Origin: Henckelia pumila
Lineage: Eukaryota > Streptophyta > Magnoliopsida > Lamiales > Gesneriaceae
Assembly: GCF_033568475.1 (NCBI RefSeq)
Contig: NW_027331831.1
Location: 5,394,001 to 5,458,000 of the forward strand
Length of the DNA: 64,000 nucleotides
Reading direction: 5' to 3'
Below, one piece after another: positions 12,190 through 25,600 of this stretch. Numbering within the stretch: the stretch's first letter is position 1; each line of letters opens with the position of its first letter. Made by a program: the position numbers and the translations under genes. A model generated the notes under the pieces. The model made no database searches, was not told the DNA's origin, and worked only from the letters and a program-made list of their open reading frames with translations.

Positions 12190-13015
12190 TTTATCTAGGG
12201 TTGCAAAAATTCTCGAAATCCCGACTCTTCCCGAATCACATCTCATTCTCATCCCGAAAAAATCTCAATCCGACATTTTTTTGACCCGAATTTTGGAGAT
12301 TTTTTCCGTCCCGACTAATATCGGGAGAGGGATCGGGAATAAAACCTTATTCCAACGGGATTCCCGATCCGTCCCGATAATATCATAATATATTTTATTA
12401 ATAATTTTTTTAATAGATTGAACTAAATATTATTGTGTTTTCACCCATTAACAATTAATTGTGGACTTAATTCACATAATTTTTTATTGTTGAAACTATC
12501 GAATAGTAGATCACGAAATAACATTTTATTTTTGTATATTTTTTTTAAAAATAAATTAATAATTTAATCAATTCATATTTATAACTATCTAATTAGAACA
12601 AATATGTAGAATAAGATATGCAATTTGACAATATATTTAACAAAATTTATCTAGAATTTGTGTTTGAATATTTTATTAATAATTATCCGATGCACATGTT
12701 CTTCTCTTGAAAAAACCTTGAATCATTATCCGAAATATGTTAATATTATATGCTTTAAGTTGAATATTTATTTTTTAATTAGAAATATAAATTTCTAAAT
12801 AATATTTTTATAAAATAATAACATTTTTTTTTGTTTTTTGTACGAAATCTTGAAAATAAAAAAAAGTTTCGGGATTTTCTCTCCCTACCCGATGGGATCC
12901 CGAAATGTGTCGAGTACGGTATCGGGATAAAAAAAAATTTGATTCTTTTTGGGACGGAAATTGGGTTGGAGGGTCATGGGACGGTCCCGACCCTATTCCA
13001 CCCATTTCTTTAACA
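12190..13015. repeat. Degenerate transposon-like repeat with CCCGA-rich ends
   Basis: Both ends (12190-12390 and 12840-13015) are rich in cccgaa/tcggga words that are partly inverse to each other, around an AT-rich core. This style, starting near 'agggttgcaaaaattc', resembles non-autonomous hAT elements. Clean terminal repeats and an 8-bp target duplication are not visible, so the type is tentative. Confidence 0.35.
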
Positions 13016-14540
13016 GGTTTTACAAATTATTAATAATTATTTTCAGAAATACTTTAAACTACTATTGGGGTATTAAAAAAATTTGGAATAAATTACGACT
13101 TTAAATAAATTTAAAATTATTTTTTTATTTTATTTTATATTATTTTAATTTGTTTTTACAAAATGTCTAATATTTTTTCTATTGTGAAAAATATATGCAA
13201 ACAAATATATTAACTATTTTTTAAAAAATTTATTTTTGTTTTAAAATATAAATGTTTTTACTTGTAAATTTAAATTTTTTAAATTTATAATAAAAATATC
13301 ATCATGGAATAAGATATTAAAAAATGAGAATGAAATATTACTTGGTTGGAAAAAATTTAAATAAGAAATACATTAAAATTAAAAAAGTAACAATCGGTAA
13401 AAAGAAACCGAAAATTGAAAAACAAAAGTAGCGATAACTTCCTTTATAAAAAATAAAAAATAAAAAATAACGATAGCTTATGAATTATATTTTTAATATT
13501 GTTTTCTAAATTTTTACGTATTTTTATATACACTAGTAAAAGTCACGTGCGTTGTACGTGGAAACACTTTTTATTATCGATAAACGTTGTTAAATAAAGA
13601 GTTGAGATGAGAAGAGATAAACATGCAGTTAGTTAATAATTTTTATGATATTTTATTAAATATTAAATTCAATGTAATATGATATTTACAACATGTATTA
13701 CAAATGAGTGCGAAGAATCTTTGTTTAAAGATTTTATTTGTTACAAATCTAATTGAATTTATAGACGTTGTTGCAAATAATAGTTCTAACAAATACTATA
13801 ATTTTGTATAAATTAGACGTTGAGGAAAATATATAATTTGATGTCATGACATATTTAATAAATAAAATTTAAGAAAAAAATATAATAAATAATACATAGT
13901 GTTGAAAAATTATTTTACCACTACTGATTTTGAGAAAATAATAATAATGCATATAATGCATTCTAAACTTTAAATTAAATTACAATATTTTTTCTTTCTT
14001 TACATAACCATTTTCCTATTCTTTCACGATTTTTTCATTTGTCATTCATTATTTATTTTTTAAAAATAATAATTCTCTCATAATCTTCGTTAATAATTCT
14101 TGTGATTTTTCTCTATCAATTATTTTTATTTTCATATATTTATTCTTTGATTCTTTTGTTGGATTATGCTGAAATAATTCTTTGCAATGGTATAAATAAT
14201 TTTATTGTCTCCAACCTCCATTCTTGTGTTATTATCTTCTATTACTTGTAAGTCAATATCGTTAATAATCAATGTGTTATTGGACGTTTTTTATATTTTT
14301 AATTTCATGCTAAGTTGTTCGAAATCTACTATTGCAATAATTTTTGTTGCTAAATTTTTGCTCGAATTTTGAATGTTTTTGATTTAAAATGTTAACATTT
14401 CGTCTTGTATTTCAATCATTTTATCCATTTTGAGAATAAATGTACATTCTTTTTTATTTAGTGTCTCTAAAATCTTGTAGTATATTGTAGTGATGTTGTC
14501 CTATAAATAAAGAAGATGTTATTAATAATTTGTAATAATA
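13016..14540. other. Gene-free AT-rich interval
   Basis: Long AT-rich DNA with short homopolymers. The word stream near 13975-14300 (fragments such as 'ttttcatttgtcat' and 'ttgtaagtcaatatcgtt') is related to 17.6-18.0 kb, so part of it belongs to the degenerate repeat described for 14.9-17.7 kb. No gene is seen. Confidence 0.4.
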
Positions 14541-14790
14541 TATAGGACCGAGCGCTTGCTGTTTTACCAAAAGCTATAACTGACGGTAATAGTGCAACTC
14601 AAATCTTTTAAACAGTAAGCAGCCAAGCGTCATGGTTCGATTGTTTTACCCAGCAAGGAAAATTATTGTACTCAACAATCTTCATTGAATTCTTTGTAAT
14701 CAATGAAAATCGAACTCATGACCCTAGCTCCGATACCAATTGTATGACCGATCGCTTGTCACTTTACAAAAAGCTTACAGTTTTAATGTT
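14541..14790 (-). mobile_element. Possible TRIM-like miniature LTR element
   Basis: Two related words, gaccgagcgcttgctg (near 14546) and gaccgatcgcttgtca (near 14746), are direct repeats about 200 bp apart. Just beside the second copy, 14727-14739 read on the minus strand is TTGGTATCGGAGC, one base from the standard plant retrotransposon primer-binding word for tRNA-Met. The layout fits a tiny LTR element read on the minus strand, but the repeats are short and diverged. Confidence 0.35.
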
Positions 14791-15161
14791 CATCACTTAC
14801 AGTCATCGTTATTCTATAGCTATATATATTAACAGTTTAAAATAATACATTATCAATAACTCATGTTAGTCTATGGATATAATGTTTAATATAGTTTTAT
14901 TTTAGCACAATATTGATATTAATTCTTATGCAATTATTAACTCGAGTTTTCATCATTTGGTTGATTAATATTGAGCAAGTATGACATGTTTGGTATCATG
15001 CATTTGTTTTATTTTATTTCTTATGTATGCATGCTCCGAATCGATATGATTTATTATGTATTTTCTAATAAGTGAGATATGTTAATCAAATTAAATAAAA
15101 TATTTATTTTGTAATGTTCTAATTTATGTGTTAATTACTTGTTTTACGATTATTGATTTAT

Positions 15162-15162
<1 letters not shown>

Positions 15163-15204
<42 letters not shown>

Positions 15205-15221
15205 CAACAACAACAACAACA
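15163..15221. repeat. (AAT)n followed by (AAC)n microsatellite
   Basis: About 12 AAT units run directly into about 7 AAC units. The matching site in unit B of the tandem duplication (16436-16455) has a shorter AAT run and the MITE insertion. Confidence 0.9.
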
Positions 15222-16455
15222 TATATAATGCATTCTAAACCTTAATTTAAATTATTAATAAATATTTTTTCCTTTATATGTTGAATTTTTATCTCTTTCA
15301 CGATTTTTTTTCCATTTATCATGCATTATATTTTCTCTATGAAAAATTCAATATTCTTATCATCTTTCTTAATAGCAATTTTTATGGTGGGTCTGACCAA
15401 ATGCGAAGACCCACCCGGACCTATTTGTGAACACGTTTGAGCGAGTCTAAACTCGTCTCTCCAGGGCGGGTTTAATACAAGACTAAGTTTAGACCCGATC
15501 CATTATCATCTCTTTATTAAAGTGTTGTCGTTCTTTAAATAAATTATATTTTATAATAATTGGTAATATATATAATATTTGAAATAAAAACTATTACATA
15601 TTTAGTTATGAAATCAATATAATCTTTAACATTGCAACTCATAAAAAAATTTACAATATTTTCGAACAATATAACCCCCGAGTTTCAATATTTTTATCAT
15701 TTATGGTCATCATTATTTTATATCTACATTAACAGTTAGAATAAGACATTATCAATAACTCATGTTAGCTTATAAATATAGTATTTAATATAGTTTTACA
15801 TTGTCACAATATTGATATTGAAACCTATGCAATTATTACAGCTAATGTTTTATATTGTTTTCTTGATTAATCTTGAGCAATTATGGTTTGTTTCGTATCA
15901 TGAATTCGTCTTATTTTCTCACTCATGTATGTATGCTTTCAAGAAATATTATTTATTTTGTATTTGTTAATAAGTGAGATAAGTTAATTAAATTAAATAT
16001 TTATTTTGTAATTTCTTATCTTTTGTGTTAATTATTTATTTTGTGACTATTAATTTATGAAAAACAAATGTAATATAGATAATGCATTCTAAACCTTAAT
16101 TTAAATTATTACGCAATTATTTTTTCTTTTATATTTTGAATTTTTCTTTCTCGCTTTTTTTTTTTCATTTATCATCCATTTTTTTATTTCTCTATGAAAG
16201 AATCAATTATTAACTCGAGTTTCCATCATTTGGTTGATTAAAATGAGCAAGTATGAAATGTTTGGTACCATGAATTTGTTTTATTTTCTTTCTTATGTAT
16301 GTGTGCTCTGAATCGATATGATATATTATGTATTTGCTAATAAGTGAGATATTTTAATCAAATTAAATAAAATATTCATTTTGTAATGTTCTAATTTATG
16401 TGTTAATTACTTGTTTTACGAGTATTGATTTATGTAATAATAATAATAATAATAA

Positions 16456-16767
16456 CGGAAAAACTGCAAATTTGGTCATGTATATTTGTCACTTTGCGAT
16501 TTTGGTCCTCTATGTTTTCATATTTAAGTTTTAGTTTGACATGTTCCATTTTTGTCTATTTCGGTCTTTTCCATTCGAAAATGCTTACGTGGCACTGCAT
16601 ACGTCAAATCCACATCAGCACTGAATTGGTGTCACGTCAGCGACACGTCGGCAAAAGGACTAAATTGCCAAAAAAATAAAGATAGCGGACTAAAACTGAA
16701 ATATAAAAATATAAAGGACTGAAATCGCAAAGTGACAAACATAAAGAACCAAAAAAATAATTTTCCC
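16456..16767. mobile_element. MITE inserted in an AAT microsatellite
   Basis: The left end (ggaaaaactgcaaatttggt, gtcactttgcgattttggtc) is inverse to the right end over roughly 80 bp; the reverse complement of the right end reads gggaaaa...gtcactttgcgatttcagtc. It is flanked by taataataa at 16447-16455 and 16768-16776, which may be a 9-bp target duplication, though the microsatellite context makes this uncertain. The other unit of the duplication lacks it, giving an empty-site comparison. Confidence 0.75.
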
Positions 16768-17650
16768 TAATAATAACATATATAATGCATTCTAAACCTT
16801 AAGTTAAATTATTAATAAATATTTTTTTCCTCTATATGTTGAATTTTTATCTATTTCACGATTTTTTTTCCATTTATCATGTATTATTTTTTCTCTATGA
16901 AAAAATCAATATTTTTATAATATTTATTAATAGCAATTTCTATGGTGGGTCTGGCCAAACGCGAAGACCCACTCGAACCTGTTTGTGAACATGTTTGGGC
17001 GAGTCTAAACTCGTCTCTCTGGGACGGGTTTAATACAAGGTTAAGTTTAGACCCAGTCCATTATCATCCCTTTATTGAAGTGTTGTCGTTCTTTAGATAA
17101 AGTATATTTTATAATAATTGGTAATATATATATATAATATTTGAAAAAAAAACTATTACATGTTTAGTTATGAAATCAATATAATCTTTAACATTGCAAC
17201 TAATAAAAAAAATTTACAATATTTTCGAACAATATAACCCCTGAGTTTTAATATTTTTATCATTTATGGTCATCATTATTTTATATCTATATTAACAGTT
17301 AGAATAAGACATTATCAATAACTCATGTAAGCTTATAAATATAGTATTTAATTTAATTTTACATTGTCACACTATTGATATTGAAACCTATGCAATTATT
17401 ACAGCTAGTGTTTTCTATTGTTTTCTTGATTAATCTTGAGCAATTATGATTTGTTTCGTATCATGAATTCGTTTTATTTTTTAACTCATGTATGTATGCC
17501 TTCCAGCAATATTATTTATTTTGTATTTGTTAATAAGTGAGATAAATTAATTAAATTAAATATTTATTTTGTAATTTCTTATCTTATGTGTTGATTATTT
17601 ATTTTGTAACTATTGAGTTATGGAAAATAAATGTAATATAGATAATGCAT

Positions 17651-18296
17651 TCTAAACATTAATTTAAATTATTACGCAATTATTTTATTTTTTTTATATT
17701 TTGAATTTTTCTTTCTCACTTTTTTTCCCCCAATTTACCATCCGTTTTTCATTTCTCTGTGAAAGAATCAATATACACACCATCTTAATAGAATTTTTGT
17801 GATGATGTCTTTTTCTATCAATCATTTATATTTTGCGATCGTTATTATTTATTTTTTCGTTGGACATACTTTTTTTATTACTAAAAAGTTTTAGTTACAA
17901 GAATAACACTAATTTCATCATTCTCAACTACATTCTGGTATGTATCGTCTTCTATTACTTGTATGTCACTATCGTTAATGATTGATGTATTTGTTGGACA
18001 TTTCTCTTTTCTTTTTAATTTATTGTTTTTCAAAATCTAATTATTTCCTTTTGCTTATAATGTTTTCGTTCCTGAACTTTTTGATTAAATTTTAAATGTC
18101 ATTAATTAAAAACGTTTATCATAATAATCGATTTTACATATAATAGAAATATTGATTTATTTTATGCCCTAACTAAAATGTTGTTTTTACTTTTATAACC
18201 CTATATATTTTTATATGGTTTTATTTATAGTGTAAATAAAAGGACAAAATTATTAGTTCACAATTGTAAAACTTTGATCTTTTATTCACACTTTTA
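17651..18296. other. Gene-free AT-rich interval
   Basis: AT-rich sequence partly related to 14.0-14.3 kb. No gene or element end is supported. Confidence 0.35.
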
Positions 18297-18381
18297 AATA
18301 GGTATAGATAGATAGATATAGATATAGATTATTCACACTTTTAAATAGGTATAAATATAGATATAGATATAGATATAGATA
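18297..18381. repeat. GATA-type microsatellite
   Basis: Repeats of gata/gatata, partly duplicated as a block (cacttttaaataggtata occurs twice). Confidence 0.85.
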
Positions 18382-18394
18382 TATTACCCTATGG

Positions 18395-18953
18395 GTAGAG
18401 CTGTCAAACGGGCCAACCCACGGCGGGACGGGCCGGCCCACAAATAACCCACCTTTTGACGGGTCGATGGCGGGCCGACCCACCATCTTGGCGGGCTGAA
18501 AATCCTCAACCCAGCCCAACCCAAGGTGGGTTGCGGGTTAGGCGGGCCGGCCCGCGGGTTGGATCACGACAAATAAAAATAAATAAAAAATATTATAATT
18601 AATTATAAATATCATTTCATAAATAAATATTAATAGAAACATATTAATAAAAATTTTAATTATTGATTTCATGTGTGTAAATTTTATATAAAATAATTAA
18701 TACAAAAAAAATCACAACTTTTATTAAAAAATACATATATAACAATAAAAATAAAAATAAATTATTAATTTTTCAGGCCCGCGGGCCAACCCAGGCCCAC
18801 GGCGAGCCAACCCGCGCGGGTCGCGAGCCTAGGCGGGTTGGCCCATCTAGGCCCACCTTTTGTTGGGTTGAAAAAATTTCAATCCAACCCACTTAAATTG
18901 TGTGGCGGGCCGAGCCAACCCAGCGAGCCTAACCCAAATTGACGACTCTACCA
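18395..18953. mobile_element. Non-autonomous hAT-like element
   Basis: The left end reads TAGAGCTGTCAAACGGGCC and the reverse complement of the right end reads TAGAGTCGTCAATTTGGG, both of the TAGRGYNGTCAA kind common at hAT-Ac ends. The subterminal regions are packed with ggcggg/cccgcc and 'gggtt' words, and the centre (18570-18770) is AT-rich. The flanks read ctatggg on the left and ccatggg on the right, an imperfect target duplication. No transposase is present. Confidence 0.65.
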
Positions 18954-18972
18954 TGGGTAGGTTCGAAATTTT
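18947..18972. repeat. Truncated end of the TACCCATGG MITE family
   Basis: The reverse complement of ccatgggtaggttcgaaa matches the terminal sequence of the MITE at 39205-39417 (ggaaatttcgaacctaccca). The left flank of the hAT-like element (attaccctatggg) looks like the other half of the same MITE end, so the hAT-like element probably landed inside it. Confidence 0.5.
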
Positions 18973-19699
18973 CCCAAAAGATGGATTGTTCTGGTTTATG
19001 ACAGGAAATCCATAGGACACGCATAATTTCAAAATCTACAACAATAAACCAACCAAAAGATGGGAGTGTTCTATTTTTTTTATTTTGCATGTGCTGACAT
19101 TTTATTATTATTTTTAAATTAAAACGAATATTTTTTGCATTTATCCTGTTTTTAAATCCACACACTGTATATCTTTCTATATTATAATAGCCCTATGCCT
19201 TAAAATAACTGTTTGGTCTTTTATGTGTTAGGAATGAATTATCCCAAGACCACTTTCACCCATTTTTTCTCCCCAATCCCCCCACTACACGTTATATTTG
19301 CTTCTTACTTTTTAAACTTTTATGTTCCAATTTTTTTTTTTATATATATATTTTTAAAAATCAATTATTTAAAAATAAAATTTAAAGATACGTGTGTTAC
19401 ACACGCAAAACGTGTGCCAGATGAGTAGTTCTTATTAAATTTAAGCGAATAAATTTTTTATTATAATTACTTTTAGCTGACTAAATGAATAGCAAGTCTA
19501 TGAACAATCCATTGTAAAACAAGATGTATTACAAATTTACAGTAGACTTATATGTGCATGCGGATCGTTCAACACGTCTGGTATCGCGCATTTAATATTT
19601 TTTCGCCCTCCCATTGGAACGAGGGGTAAATCAAAATCTTGGTTTCGTCCCTAACCCAGGTATAACACCTATCCATGCTCCTATAGAGTTGTATATCAA
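18973..19699. other. Gene-free interval, 3' side of the DXS-like gene
   Basis: AT-rich DNA with short open frames of no recognisable content. The part next to 19700 must contain the 3' untranslated region of the minus-strand DXS-like gene. Confidence 0.4.
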
Positions 19700-22600
19700 C
19701 TAACACATTAAGAGCAGAGCATCTCGAGTTCGACCCAGAAGATTCAATGCAGTTGCAGCAATGTGATTGCCCGTGAGACCAGCGATCGCAAGCTGGTCAT
19801 TTGGTGATGCACCCTCGATATAGTTGTCCGGCAGAGTCATGGGTCGCCACTGCAAGAAATGAATAGAAGTAAGGCAAATCGGTACATAAACAAATAGGAA
19901 CCAATATTTGACATCAAATTCAAATATATCTATATGGATCCCTGATGGACAAGCTATGGATCATTCGCATCACTTGATACAGCGTTCTCTGTTGTTTAAC
20001 TGCATATTCGTCATACAAGTAGATCATGGTAGTATGTTAGTATGTTTTATCTCGAAACCAACACGTGGTGATAGGAAATTAATGTCCAAACGTGACATGA
20101 AAAATGGTTAAAAATGACTAAAAGCACTTGCTTCAAGTCTGTTGGAACTTGCTGAAGCACCCAGAGGGTTGCCAGATCTCACTGAAGCTCGTTAGAAGCT
20201 CCGACAAGGGTTGCCAGAGGTTATTGTTGTAAGTAATTAATTACATCATCATGCAGAAATGCAGCGTATGCCATGGCAATGAGTGTAAATGTTGAGGGAT
20301 GTGCTCCACGAAGTAGGCACACCCATTCACCAATAGACGAATAGACAACCCCTATATAGGCTACTAAATGATGTGTCTACATAAACACCTCCCCTGTTAC
20401 AAGCAATCCTATAATGTTATTGGATGACATCGATAAGTGGCTCTTAAATATTTAAGCCACACCTTCAATTATGAACTGCACTATACAAGATATTTAATGA
20501 CGCCGGAAAGACACAAAATCTACGAGTGGTGGAGCTATTGTGCACTGGTATATAGATCTCGATCCACAACTATATCCAGTGTGACATTAAGTCTATTATA
20601 TAGCACAGGGTGTCTATGTGTCTTTTGATGAATGAGTGTGTCTGCTAACCGGATAAATGTCCTTCCTCACATATGCCCATTCATACTTACTTGGCGCAAT
20701 CTAATTGATTCACACCATAATTAACCATTTACAACAACTATCACCACCAGCGGCCTGCCACCAACCATCACCAATGGCTGGCCGCACTGGCTGCTTGCTA
20801 TTGTGCTACTGCGATGTTTTAGCAACCTCCAACAGCCTTGCAGGAGCTCCGGCAAACTTCGAGCAAGCTTACGTGGGCTTTAGAAAACTTCCAACTAGTG
20901 TTTTCATTTTAACTAATTTTAAATATCATTCTTTAGACATCAATTTCGAGAAATTAAATGTATTACAATAATCTACTTGCGACATAAATTAAATTAATCA
21001 AAAATTTCAGTGGTCATCTCAAGCAACTAACTTAAATTTTGGTCAAACTTGAATACTTGATGCACAAATCTGTTTGGAAACCGATTCCAACACTAACCGT
21101 CTCAAAAAGAAGAGATTTGAAGCGATCTCTAGCACATCAAACTAGGACTTTTATATTTTAAGATTAAGATATATTTATGACTGACGCCTTTTACGATGGA
21201 AAAAAATCCAGTCGAGCTTATAACCAATGTCATGCCAATAGAGTAGAAAAATTGTGTCAGGCATAAATAATATATGAAATGCAAAAAGTTCACCTTAATT
21301 CCGACATCAAGAAGCCCATCAAGTGCAATGAATTGAGCAACGTGTGCGCCAAATCCACCGATAGAACCCTCCTCGACTGTAATAAGGAAGTTATGGTTCT
21401 TGCATAACGTCCTCACAAGATTTATATCAAGTGGTTTGCAGAATCTTGCATCAGCAACGGTAACATCAATGCCAAGTTTTGCAAGAAGAGAATGAGCTCT
21501 AAGGCAATTTTGCACCATTGAACCATAACCAAGAAGAGCTATATGTTTACCCTCAACGAGTATTCTCCCTTTGCCAATCTAATAACCAAAAGGGCGATTA
21601 GATTTCGAGGACTATTAACAGCACATACACCATATAGACTCGATCTGATTTAAAGACATAAAGTAGGAACCTAGGAGGTAAGAGTGTAGAATGAAATGAA
21701 TAAATCCACTGCATAGATGGGAATCACCTTAGAAAAGTTTTTTACTTTTAGTCATGCAACCATGAAGTTGTGAGATCTCTAATTCTATTATCTAACAATC
21801 AATAAAATAAATACTCTGATTTTACGCAAAAAAAATTTAAATTTAGAACATTTGGATAAAGGACTAATGGTGACTGGTAAAATATAATTTCTAGATTGAA
21901 ATCGACCATTCATATTAAAATGTTCGTAAGAAAACAAACCAAAAAATGTGAAGTTATTTGTAGTTGACGGAAAATTTTAGTTTTATCGTATAATTAGTAT
22001 CCAATCATAAAACTGAGATATCAATGAAGTATCATAAACTGAAAATTTTTTGAAGGAATAACAAGTACATATTTATATGACTAACAAGGAAATTTCGTCT
22101 TCATGTTAATTATAGGAAAACAGCAGTACAAAAATATTACCTCAATGGGATCATTGATGTATGAATTGGGCTCCATCTGAGCAATGGCACCTCTAGGATA
22201 TCGAAAACAAACTGGCCTATCGTTAATATGGACAGAAGCTGAAACCATACGAGAGAGTTCGATTTCATCAGAAGGTGCCATCACAACCATGTTTGGTAAA
22301 CACGACATAAATGTTATGTCAAATGCCCCAGAATGTGTTGCACCCTCAGACCCCACTAGTCCTGCGCTTGTGATTGCGAAACGCACTGGGATATTTTGCC
22401 GATCTATGTCATGAACCACCTAAGCAAGTTGGAAGGAGGGTAAAAATGAATTCTTAGGCTATACTATCATATCCTTCATTTGGATATCTCTTTATGTCTC
22501 AATTTAAGACACGATAAAAAAGCAAGGATAAACAACATGATGCTAAGCTTAGAACTTGTCAATTTAAGTTTCGCTTTTGAGTAACTAGTACATATTAGGA

Positions 22601-25600
22601 AGTTTTAAAAATTTATAAAAAATTAAATAAAATTCGGAAAAATTAAAAATGAGTAAGGACTCTAGAAATATTTAGCGAAATTGAATTTCTATGGGCATTG
22701 AAAAAATAAAATAAAATTTCAGCAAGAAAACTGAAGGGGCCGGACCGGTTTCGATGACACAATGTATTTTCTCAGTAACTAATTCCAAATGCCCAACAAC
22801 CCGTAAGTTTACGTGGAAATTCATTAAGTTTTGAATCATTCAAAATCTAATAGCATTAGGTGAGAACCTGATCATATGCTCTCTGAAGGAAGGCTGATGA
22901 AATTATGCAAAAAGGTTTCAATCCCCCACGTGACAGACCAGCTGCAAATGTAACTGCATGCTGCTCAGCCATGCCAACATCGAAAAATCTGTCTGCAAGT
23001 TCATTTTTCAATGATTGAAAAGCTGTTTCCATTCCCATCCCAGCATGAATAACCACTATATCATCATTTCGATCCGCCTCTGTAATTAAAGCCTCTACAA
23101 AGTGATCGCTATACGTCCATGTTCGAGAATTCCTTGGTAACAATACTTCATTATTGAAGGAACCTGCTTGACAGCATTATTAAATTCTTCCTCAGTAATA
23201 AAGTTCATCACAATGTTATCCACAAGTCAATAAGAATGTTAATATGGAAGGCATATTTTTAAATTATCTCGATTCTTCACTTCACAGCATAGATCACAGT
23301 TTTTACACCTTTAGACGGAAACAATTCCATATTTTTGCACACTTTATTCAGATTAAGAATAAAATTATGATGAAATTTTGAAAAACTATTTCTTGGGAAC
23401 CCCATTTTCAAGCATTAAAGTGATGGCAGAACCAAACCATTAGAAGAAACAACCAAGAAAGCATCGAACCTTCATGATGTTGTTCCGACATTTTACTCTC
23501 CTGGTTATCTTTTACTTTGCAGTCTTCCTTTGTTATGACGTGAACCAATACAGGACCCATCGAGTCCAAAGATGCCACTTCATGCAATACACATACAAGA
23601 TCTTCAACGTTGTGGCCATCAATTGGGCCAATATAGTACAAACCGAGCTCCTCAAATAGAGTTGATCCAGGAGGACCCATCATACCACGTACATATTCGT
23701 CAATTTTGGCAGCCCACTCATGCATTCCACCACCCACCTTTTTTGTTAGAGCCTGAAAAAATCACACAATACTCGAGATTGTAAGGTCCAAGAGATGAAG
23801 CCCTGGATAGAGCCAAAAATTAAGGTGGTCAAAACTAAACTTGAAAAAAAGATTGGGGGAGAGGGCGGGGAAGTCATATTTTGGTGTATGTCTAATGCAT
23901 AAAAATAATAAAATATATAAATTTGTAGAAAAATTGAGATGGAGGGAGGCAACAACCCCAGCCAGAGCCTGCTGGCGGATCTGACTCCAACACTGCAAAA
24001 TACTGTTTGTTGCAACAAACTTTTTGAAATTGGGTTTTACGCTCCATCAACAAGCCTCAAATATTGAAGTGACGTGAAAAGGACAATTATTAAACACAAA
24101 GAGAAGAAAACGTACTCAAAAAGTCCTGATAAGAAGGGAAAATAATGTATACCTTAGCAAATTCTCTCCATCTCCTGAAAAATTTACTTGACTGCAGCTT
24201 ACTCATAAGACTAGACAAAGGGCTTATTGAAGTTTCTGAGGCACGCTCAAGTTTTGGGTGTAAAGAATGATAACTGTCAACTAATATTACAATCATATTT
24301 GAATCCAAGTAACCTGCATTGCTCATGGCCTCATAAACCTGACCGGCCATGGTTGTTTCATTGCTTATCACCGTAACTATACGTTCTCTTTTTCCTTTAA
24401 TATCTCGTGCCACTGCCATTCCTTGAGGAAAATAGAATCAATGCATAAATGCTCGATTCATCATATTATTAGCACTCTAGTGAGTGACATTTAAATACTT
24501 CGACAGTTTACTCATAATAGTGAATGAGATTTCAAGATATCCAACAATAAGAACCGTGAAAATGGAAATCCTTTAGAGTTTCAAGGGACAGGGTCAGTAG
24601 AAGGCGAATGACACTACCAAGTCCAGAAGAGATACTGTTGCATCCATGGCCAACTCCAAAAGGGTCGAAGTCACTTTGACAAGCATCATTATAAAAACCA
24701 TTTTCCTGCCTAACTTTGGGTTGGAGGGATCTCCGCCCTGTGAGAAGCTTATGAGCGTGCGTCTGTTTAAGTCGGGAGCACAAGATGTTAGATGAACCAA
24801 TCTGCTAAATATATACACACACATATCTTTATTTGCATACACGTGTACATATACTGATAAATAGGTGTCTAACCTTAACGGAAAATAATACTACCCCCGT
24901 CCCATTTATTTAGACTTGTGTGTCATTTCACACAGATTAAGAAAGTGTTTTGAAAGGTAAATGTTATAAAGCAATTTCTCATTTTGCTTTTATTTAATGA
25001 ATTTTAATGATAAAAAAAATGTAAAAGAGTTAATGACATTAATTTAACAGAGATAAATTCGTAAGAGAGTAGGGAAAATAATAGTAAATGTGAAAAATGG
25101 ACTATATAATTTGGACGGATGAAAAGGAAAATGCAGTCTAAATAAGTGGGATGTCGGGAGTAAGTGCAAAATCAATTATTTTCACATTTGAAGGCAAGAA
25201 AAAAGAAAAAGAATCTTACATGGTCCTCCATGTCCCATAGTATCTTGTCTATAGGGGCATGAAAAACATGATGAATAGCAACTGTTAGTTCTGCAACGGA
25301 TAGACTAGCTTTAAAAGGTTTTTGAGTTTTTGACATCATGGAAGATATTTCTGATCGAAGTTCACCAGCTAATTGTTTCAATTCCTGCAAGTCGCATCTT
25401 TCATTATATAAACAACTTGACCTTCTAAGTCTAAGCCTTAAAAGAAGTCAAAGACAAAATATTTATACGTTTGTCAAACCTTTAAAGTTAGAGATTTTAA
25501 TTTCATGGGATTCTCAATCATATCGAGTAGGGGTGTCGGCGCCTTCTCGTTCGAAGAACCAGTCTTATCATTTGATAAAGAATGTATACGACCAGCATAT

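Larger units (their letters stand above)
14936..17650. repeat. Two-unit tandem duplication, about 1.3-1.4 kb per unit
   Basis: Unit A starts near 14936 (ttaactcgagttttcatc) and unit B near 16210 (ttaactcgagtttccatc). Order and spacing of blocks agree throughout, for example the GC-richer block 'gcgagtctaaactcgtctct' at about 15434 and 16999. Unit B is longer by one MITE insertion at 16456-16767. Within each unit the second half is a weaker copy of the first, hinting at older rounds of duplication. No coding capacity is seen. Confidence 0.75.

Noticed and set aside
19850..21293. A separate gene in the last intron of the DXS-like gene (open frames at 20437, 20705)
   Set aside because: No domain, no splice-consistent exons, and the interval is bounded by the correct intron borders of the DXS-like gene.
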